The translations under genes were made by a program, and so were the position numbers. The notes beneath the pieces were generated by a model. That model saw only the letters and a list, made by a program, of their open reading frames with translations. It had not been told where the DNA came from and ran no database searches. A DNA stretch of 64,000 nucleotides from contig NZ_JADFAJ010000004.1 of NCBI RefSeq assembly GCF_015665295.1, positions 1 to 64,000 of the forward strand. Reading direction: 5' to 3'. Positions 60,006 through 64,000 of the stretch are shown here, in pieces. The stretch's first letter is position 1, and each line of letters starts with the position of its first letter. Source of the DNA: Maricaulis sp. GTDB lineage: Bacteria; Pseudomonadota; Alphaproteobacteria; Caulobacterales; Maricaulaceae.

Positions 60006-60527
60006 ATGTTCTATGGCATCAGCCTGACCGCCATTCTGGTGGCGCTTTGGCTCACCTTGTCCGGCCCGTTCACCCTGTCAGGTGACTATCCCATCGTGAT
60101 GGGTCTGGGCGTCATCAGCATTGTCGCGACGGTGGCTTTGACCTATCGCATGCGCATCGTCGACCGCGAGACCGTCCCGGTCGGCCCGGCGCTGGCCTTG
60201 TTCACCTATTGGGGCTGGCTGGGCGGCGAGATCGTCAAGGCCAACCTCGCCGTCCTGCGACTGGTCATGAAGCCGGAAATCGAGGTTGAGCCGCGCCTGG
60301 TCCGGGTGCCGGCTGATCAGCGGTCCGGCCTGGGACTGTGCGTGTTTGCCAACTCGATCACCCTGACGCCGGGCACCGTGACGGTGGATGTCGAGGATGA
60401 CGGTTTCCTGGTGCACGCGCTGGACAATTCCTTCACCGATCCGGCCGGTTTCGCCGAAATGGGCGCGCGCTCCGATATTGCCTCCGATGGCAAGAAGGCG
60501 AGCCCGACAGGCCGAGGAGACAGCTGA
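60006..60527 (+). CDS. mrpE: Na+/H+ antiporter subunit MrpE
   Basis: The 173-residue product has two membrane helices near the N-terminus (about 3-20 and 27-45) and a third near 57-72. A soluble domain with KANLAVLRLVMKPEIEVEPRLVRVP and FANSITLTPGTVTVDVEDDGFLVHALD is the MrpE/MnhE core. It is the first gene of the mrp operon here. Its stop shares a base with the mrpF start (TGATG), so the two are coupled. MrpE is needed for complex stability and activity. Confidence 0.93.
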   Translation: MFYGISLTAILVALWLTLSGPFTLSGDYPIVMGLGVISIVATVALTYRMRIVDRETVPVGPALALFTYWGWLGGEIVKANLAVLRLVMKPEIEVEPRLVRVPADQRSGLGLCVFANSITLTPGTVTVDVEDDGFLVHALDNSFTDPAGFAEMGARSDIASDGKKASPTGRGDS

Positions 60528-60844
60528 TGACATTCCTCACTTTCCTGGTCGCCATCGGCATGGCCGTGGCGATGGCGATCATGCTGGCGCGCCTGTTTGC
60601 CGGACCGACCCTGTATGACCGCGTGCTGGCCGCCAATTCCTTCGGCACCAAGACTGTGCTCTTCCTGCTCGTCTTTTCGGCCCTGGTCGGACGTCAGGAC
60701 GCGATCGACATTGCCCTGCTCTATGCGTTGATCAATTTCGTCGCGACCATCGCGATCCTGAAATTCTTCCGCTACCGCTCGCTGGAAATCGCGCTCGCCC
60801 AGATGTCGCTGCGTCGTGCGCTGGACGGGGAGTACGAGAAATGA
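60527..60844 (+). CDS. mrpF: Na+/H+ antiporter subunit MrpF
   Basis: This 105-residue protein has three membrane helices (about 2-22, 38-56, 63-82), with LFAGPTLYDRVLAANSFGTK between the first two and IALLYALINFVATIAILKFFR in the third. It matches MrpF/MnhF and shows the conserved Asp in YDR. Its end overlaps the mrpG start by four bases. Confidence 0.93.
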   Translation: MTFLTFLVAIGMAVAMAIMLARLFAGPTLYDRVLAANSFGTKTVLFLLVFSALVGRQDAIDIALLYALINFVATIAILKFFRYRSLEIALAQMSLRRALDGEYEK

Positions 60845-61212
60845 GTGCCGCCGAGATTTTCCAGCATGCCCGTGATGCGATTTCGATCGGCGCCATGGCT
60901 GTCGGCCTGGTCTTCGTGATTGCCGGTGCGATCGGCGTCATGCGCCTGCCGGATTTCTATACCCGCATGCATGCCGCCGGTGTGACCGATACGCTGGGCG
61001 CCGAGCTGATCATTGTCGGCCTGATCGCGCAGGCCGGTGACTGGCAGACCGCGGTCAAGCTGGCGCTGGTGGGCCTCTTGCTCTTCCTGACCAGTCCGAC
61101 CGCGACCCACGCCATTGCCAATGCCGCGCACCGCGCCGGGCAGAAGCCGGACCTGTCGCACTTCAAACCGAAACATCCGGCCGATGCCGGCTCGTCGGAG
61201 GGGCAAAAATGA
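60841..61212 (+). CDS. mrpG: Na+/H+ antiporter subunit MrpG
   Basis: The 123-residue product has three membrane helices. The MRLPDFYTRMHAAGVTDTLGAELIIVGL segment is typical of MrpG/MnhG, followed by LLLFLTSPTATHAIANAAHR. The C-terminal tail is short and charged. It overlaps the next gene by four bases. Confidence 0.93.
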   Translation: MSAAEIFQHARDAISIGAMAVGLVFVIAGAIGVMRLPDFYTRMHAAGVTDTLGAELIIVGLIAQAGDWQTAVKLALVGLLLFLTSPTATHAIANAAHRAGQKPDLSHFKPKHPADAGSSEGQK

Positions 61213-61778
61213 ACCATGCCGATCTGACCCAGTATCTGGACTATCTGCTGATCGCGATGCTGCTCGCGGTCGGTTTTGCCATCGTTCGACTGCGCAACCT
61301 GTTCGCCGTGGTCATGCTGACCGGGGTCTATTCCCTGCTGTGCGCCGCCTGGTTCGTTTCGCTCGATGCGGTCGACGTGGCCTTCACCGAGGCCGCCGTC
61401 GGGGCCGGTATCTCCACCGTGCTGATGCTGGGCGCGATGCTGCTCACCGCCCGCGAGAGCGAGCCGGCCGGCGCCGGGCGCCACTGGGCCGCCTTTGCCG
61501 TGGTGGCCGCCGCCGGGGCGGCGCTCTTCTTTGCCATTCCGGACATGCCGGTCTATGGCGACCCGGAGAGCCCCGCCAATGCCTATGTCGGTCGCGACTA
61601 TCTCGAACAGGTGCCGCACGATATCTCGATCCCGAATGTGGTCACCGCCGTCCTGTCCAGCTATCGCGGCTTCGACACCTTGGGTGAGGTCGTGGTCGTC
61701 TTCTCGGCCGCGCTCGGCGTGATGTTGCTGCTGGGCTTCGGGACCGGCGCGCGGCGTCGTGAAGAGGAGGAGGACTGA
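61209..61778 (+). CDS. Mrp/Mbh-type DUF4040 subunit (detached MrpA C-terminal-like domain)
   Basis: The 189-residue membrane protein contains YLLIAMLLAVGFAIVRLRNLFAVVMLTGVYSLLCAAWFV and VAFTEAAVGAGISTVLMLGAMLL. This is the DUF4040 region found in MrpA C-termini and, as a separate subunit, in Mbh-type and some Mrp systems. It is followed by an additional helix and tail (about 150-189). Its presence as a stand-alone gene shows a split MrpA architecture. It ends two bases before mrpB. Confidence 0.85.
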   Translation: MNHADLTQYLDYLLIAMLLAVGFAIVRLRNLFAVVMLTGVYSLLCAAWFVSLDAVDVAFTEAAVGAGISTVLMLGAMLLTARESEPAGAGRHWAAFAVVAAAGAALFFAIPDMPVYGDPESPANAYVGRDYLEQVPHDISIPNVVTAVLSSYRGFDTLGEVVVVFSAALGVMLLLGFGTGARRREEEED

Positions 61779-61780
61779 TC

Positions 61781-62239
61781 ATGTCTCCGCACCTGATTCT
61801 CCGGGTTGTCGCCAAGCTCCTGATCCCGCTCATCGTGGTCTTCGGCTTCTATGTGCAATTCCATGGCGAGTACGGACCGGGCGGCGGCTTCCAGGCCGGT
61901 GTCATCATCGCTGTCGCCGTGATCCTCTATGCGCTGATTTTCGGCATTGATGCCGCCCGGCGCACCGTGCCGCCGGTCGCTGTGCGCTTCGGCGCGGCAC
62001 TGGGCGTTCTGATCTTCGCAGGCGTCGGCATCGCCACCTTGTTCATGAATGGCGCCGGCGAGCCGCTCAATTATCTCGATTATGACGCCCTGCACCCGGA
62101 CCAGGGTCACCATACCGGCCAGCACTACGGCATCATCCTGATCGAGATCGGCGTGTTGACGACGGTCTCGTCGGTGATGCTGGCCATCTTCTATGCCTTT
62201 GCCGGTCGCGTGCCGGATATTCCGGACGAGGAGTGGTAG
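61781..62239 (+). CDS. mrpB: Na+/H+ antiporter subunit MrpB
   Basis: This 152-residue protein has four membrane helices and the MnhB signature FYVQFHGEYGPGGGFQAGVIIAVAVILYALI, then a His-rich loop (DQGHHTGQHYG) and a last helix IEIGVLTTVSSVMLAIFYAF. It is essential for cation transport in characterised Mrp systems. It ends two bases before mrpC. Confidence 0.93.
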   Translation: MSPHLILRVVAKLLIPLIVVFGFYVQFHGEYGPGGGFQAGVIIAVAVILYALIFGIDAARRTVPPVAVRFGAALGVLIFAGVGIATLFMNGAGEPLNYLDYDALHPDQGHHTGQHYGIILIEIGVLTTVSSVMLAIFYAFAGRVPDIPDEEW

Positions 62240-62241
62240 CG

Positions 62242-62757
62242 ATGCTGGAAATCCTCGCAGAACGTTTCAACTACATCCCGATCATCATCCTGATGATGAT
62301 CGGCCTGTATGTCGTCATCGCGACCGGCAATCTGGTCAAGCGACTGGTCGGCCTGTCGATCTTCCAGACCTCGGTCTTCCTGCTCTACATCACCATCGGC
62401 AAGGTGTTCGGCGGCGCGCCGCCCATCCTTGAGAATTACAAGGCCGATGATGGCTATGGCCATGGCGGTGACGGTGCGGGTTATGGCGCATCCGAGGCCG
62501 GGCATGCGGCCGATGCCGTTGCCGATCATGCCGCCGATCATGCCGATACGGCAGTCGATGCGGCTCATCAGACCGCCGAGATGCTCTACTCCAATCCCTT
62601 GCCGCACGTGCTTATCCTGACCGCCATCGTGGTCGGGGTCGCGACACTGGCGGTCGGGCTGGCCCTGGTCGTCCGTATCCGCGAGTCCTACGGGACGATC
62701 GAGGATGACGCCCTGAATGCCGCCGATTACTCGCTTGAATCCGGGAGCGCCGAATAA
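62242..62757 (+). CDS. mrpC: Na+/H+ antiporter subunit MrpC with an extended His/Asp-rich loop
   Basis: The 171-residue product is NuoK-like, with three helices: about 12-30 (IIILMMIGLYVVIATGNLVK), 35-55 and 118-140 (PHVLILTAIVVGVATLAVGLALVV). MrpC is normally ~110-115 residues; here about 45 extra residues rich in His, Asp, Ala and Gly sit between helices 2 and 3 (residues about 66-113). It ends in the first base of the mrpD start (TAATG). Confidence 0.9.
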   Translation: MLEILAERFNYIPIIILMMIGLYVVIATGNLVKRLVGLSIFQTSVFLLYITIGKVFGGAPPILENYKADDGYGHGGDGAGYGASEAGHAADAVADHAADHADTAVDAAHQTAEMLYSNPLPHVLILTAIVVGVATLAVGLALVVRIRESYGTIEDDALNAADYSLESGSAE

Positions 62758-64000
62758 TGCAGTTTCTGGCTGACTTCCTGCCGGCCGGCGTCGCCATGCA
62801 CGCCCCGGCCCTGATTGTTGTCATTCCGCTGATCGCGGCGGCGCTGGCGGCCCTGATGCCGAATGGGCGGGTCGCCTGGATCGTGGCACTGCTCACCTCT
62901 GCGGCCGTGGCCCTCCTGTCGCTGAACCTGCTCGGGCAGGTGATCAGCGAGGGCGTCGTCTCCTATCACATGGGTGGCTGGGCGCCGCCGCTGGGCATCG
63001 AGTATCGCGTCGACATGCTCAATGTCGCCTTGCTCCTCCTGGTCGGCTTTGTTGGTCTGTTGTGCGTGATCTACGCCCTGCCGAGTGTCGGCGACGAGAT
63101 TGCCGAGAACAAGCAGGCGCTCTTCTATTCCGCCTTCCTGGTCTGCTTTGCCGGCCTCTTGGGCGTGACCATCACGGGCGATGCCTTCAACGTTTTCGTC
63201 TTCCTCGAGATTTCCTCGATCTCGACCTATGTCCTCATCGCGATGGGCGCGGGCAAGGACCGGCGGGCGCTGACGGCCAGCTATAATTATCTCATCCTCG
63301 GCACGATCGGCGCGACCTTCTTCGTGATCGGCGTCGGCTTCCTCTACATGGCGACCGGCACGCTCAACATGGCCGACATGGCGGCCATCCTCGAGGCCAA
63401 TGGCCATAACCGGGTGACCCAGGCGGCCTTCGCCTTCATCGTGGTCGGCCTGGGCCTGAAGGCGGCGATGTTCCCGCTGCATGTCTGGCTGCCCAATGCC
63501 TACGCCTTCGCGCCGAATTTCGTCACCGCCTTCCTCGCCTCGACGGCGACCAAGGTGGCGTTTTACGCGTTGATCCGCTTCCTCTTCTCGGTCTTCCACC
63601 CGGATGTCAGCTTTGTCGAAATGTCCTTCGTCTGGCTGTTCGCGGTGGTCGGGACGATCGCCATGGTGGTGGCCTCCCTGCAGGCGGTCTTCCAGACCGA
63701 TGCGCGGCGCCTGCTGGCCTATTCCTCGGTCGCCCAGGTCGGTTACATGATGCTGGGGCTGGGCATGGGTACGGCGTCCGGCCTGTCCGCCGGCCTGCTG
63801 CACCTGATGAACCATGCCCTGATGAAGGGCGCGCTCTTCATGGCGCTGGGCGCGTTTGCGCTGAATTTCGGCGTGCGCCGGGTCAAGGATCTCGCCGGTA
63901 TGGGCAAGACCATGCCGGCCTCGGCCATGGCCTTCACCATTGCCGGCCTGTCGCTTGTCGGCGTGCCGCTGACCGTCGGCTTCACCTCGAAATGGTATCT
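62757..64000 (+). CDS. mrpD: Na+/H+ antiporter subunit MrpD, C-terminus beyond window
   Basis: The 415 codons present start at the ATG at 62757. They encode a NuoL/M/N-like protein with many membrane spans: ITGDAFNVFVFLEISSISTYVLIAMG and GLGLKAAMFPLHVWLPNAYAFAP carry conserved Glu and Lys of the proton channel, and LLAYSSVAQVGYMMLG follows. These match MrpD (usually ~500 residues). The frame is still open at 64000, so the last ~80-90 codons and any mrpA-like gene lie to the right. Confidence 0.92.
   Translation, partial: MQFLADFLPAGVAMHAPALIVVIPLIAAALAALMPNGRVAWIVALLTSAAVALLSLNLLGQVISEGVVSYHMGGWAPPLGIEYRVDMLNVALLLLVGFVGLLCVIYALPSVGDEIAENKQALFYSAFLVCFAGLLGVTITGDAFNVFVFLEISSISTYVLIAMGAGKDRRALTASYNYLILGTIGATFFVIGVGFLYMATGTLNMADMAAILEANGHNRVTQAAFAFIVVGLGLKAAMFPLHVWLPNAYAFAPNFVTAFLASTATKVAFYALIRFLFSVFHPDVSFVEMSFVWLFAVVGTIAMVVASLQAVFQTDARRLLAYSSVAQVGYMMLGLGMGTASGLSAGLLHLMNHALMKGALFMALGAFALNFGVRRVKDLAGMGKTMPASAMAFTIAGLSLVGVPLTVGFTSKWY

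Overview
The window looks like chromosomal DNA of a GC-rich alphaproteobacterium. The best fit is the Caulobacterales/Maricaulales group, with a Maricaulis- or Hyphomonadaceae-like gene set. The evidence is the xseB-ispA-dxs cluster, a DUF2336 protein, a TonB/ExbB system with DUF3450 and TPR partners, many secreted or lipoprotein peptidases, and an Mrp-type Na+/H+ antiporter suited to a marine, oligotrophic life. The species assignment is inferred from gene content only; no search was run.

Layout. 1-9149: an IS481-type insertion sequence ends at the yaaA stop codon, followed by a hybrid PAS histidine kinase, an FAD-linked dehydrogenase with the Sua5/TsaC tRNA-modification gene, a YceI / cytochrome b561 / YceI operon and a long acyl-CoA dehydrogenase. 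9150-18698: repeat-rich spacer, a small membrane protein-YbjQ-signal peptidase I operon, an SDR, a SET-domain protein beside a histone-deacetylase-like enzyme, a histidine phosphatase, then xseB-csaA-like-ispA-dxs. 18699-21358: an S41 peptidase plus TetR regulator, with matching palindromic operators, sits between dxs and tlyA and is bracketed by two direct copies of a ~105-bp palindromic repeat. 21359-30186: tlyA, two secreted glycine-zipper proteins, aroC, a J-domain protein, an AT-richer islet with an HNH nuclease (COG3440-like), pdxH, DUF1499 and a metallo-beta-lactamase-fold hydrolase. 30183-39843: an ATP-grasp-like protein, oppB-oppC and oppA separated by two paralogous secreted proteins with a VasI/TagO-like N-terminal motif, a DUF3667 membrane protein and SppA.

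40052-44324 holds tRNA-Pro and tRNA-Gln, then one large single-module NRPS (C-A-T-TE) whose thioesterase has a cysteine where serine is usual. 44794-53226 is an elaborate TonB energisation locus: DUF3450, a TtpC-like long ExbB, a short ExbB, two ExbDs, TonB and a TPR protein in one operon, followed by a second TPR and a second TonB paralogue. The rest carries an oligopeptidase B-like lipoprotein, msrB, an MFS exporter, a DoxX-like protein, DUF2336, a truncated diacylglycerol-kinase domain, a zinc-ribbon protein and an mrp operon (E-F-G-DUF4040-B-C-D) that runs off the right edge.

Three dispersed repeat families are visible. Family A is a ~45-bp perfect hairpin (three copies, all at gene 3' ends). 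Family B is a ~105-113-bp composite palindrome (three copies). Family C is a single ~155-bp composite element. The most unusual pieces are the repeat-bracketed S41-TetR cassette, the lone Cys-thioesterase NRPS beside tRNA-Gln, the doubled TonB/TPR module, the VasI-like pair inside the opp region, and the HNH islet with its long inverted repeat.
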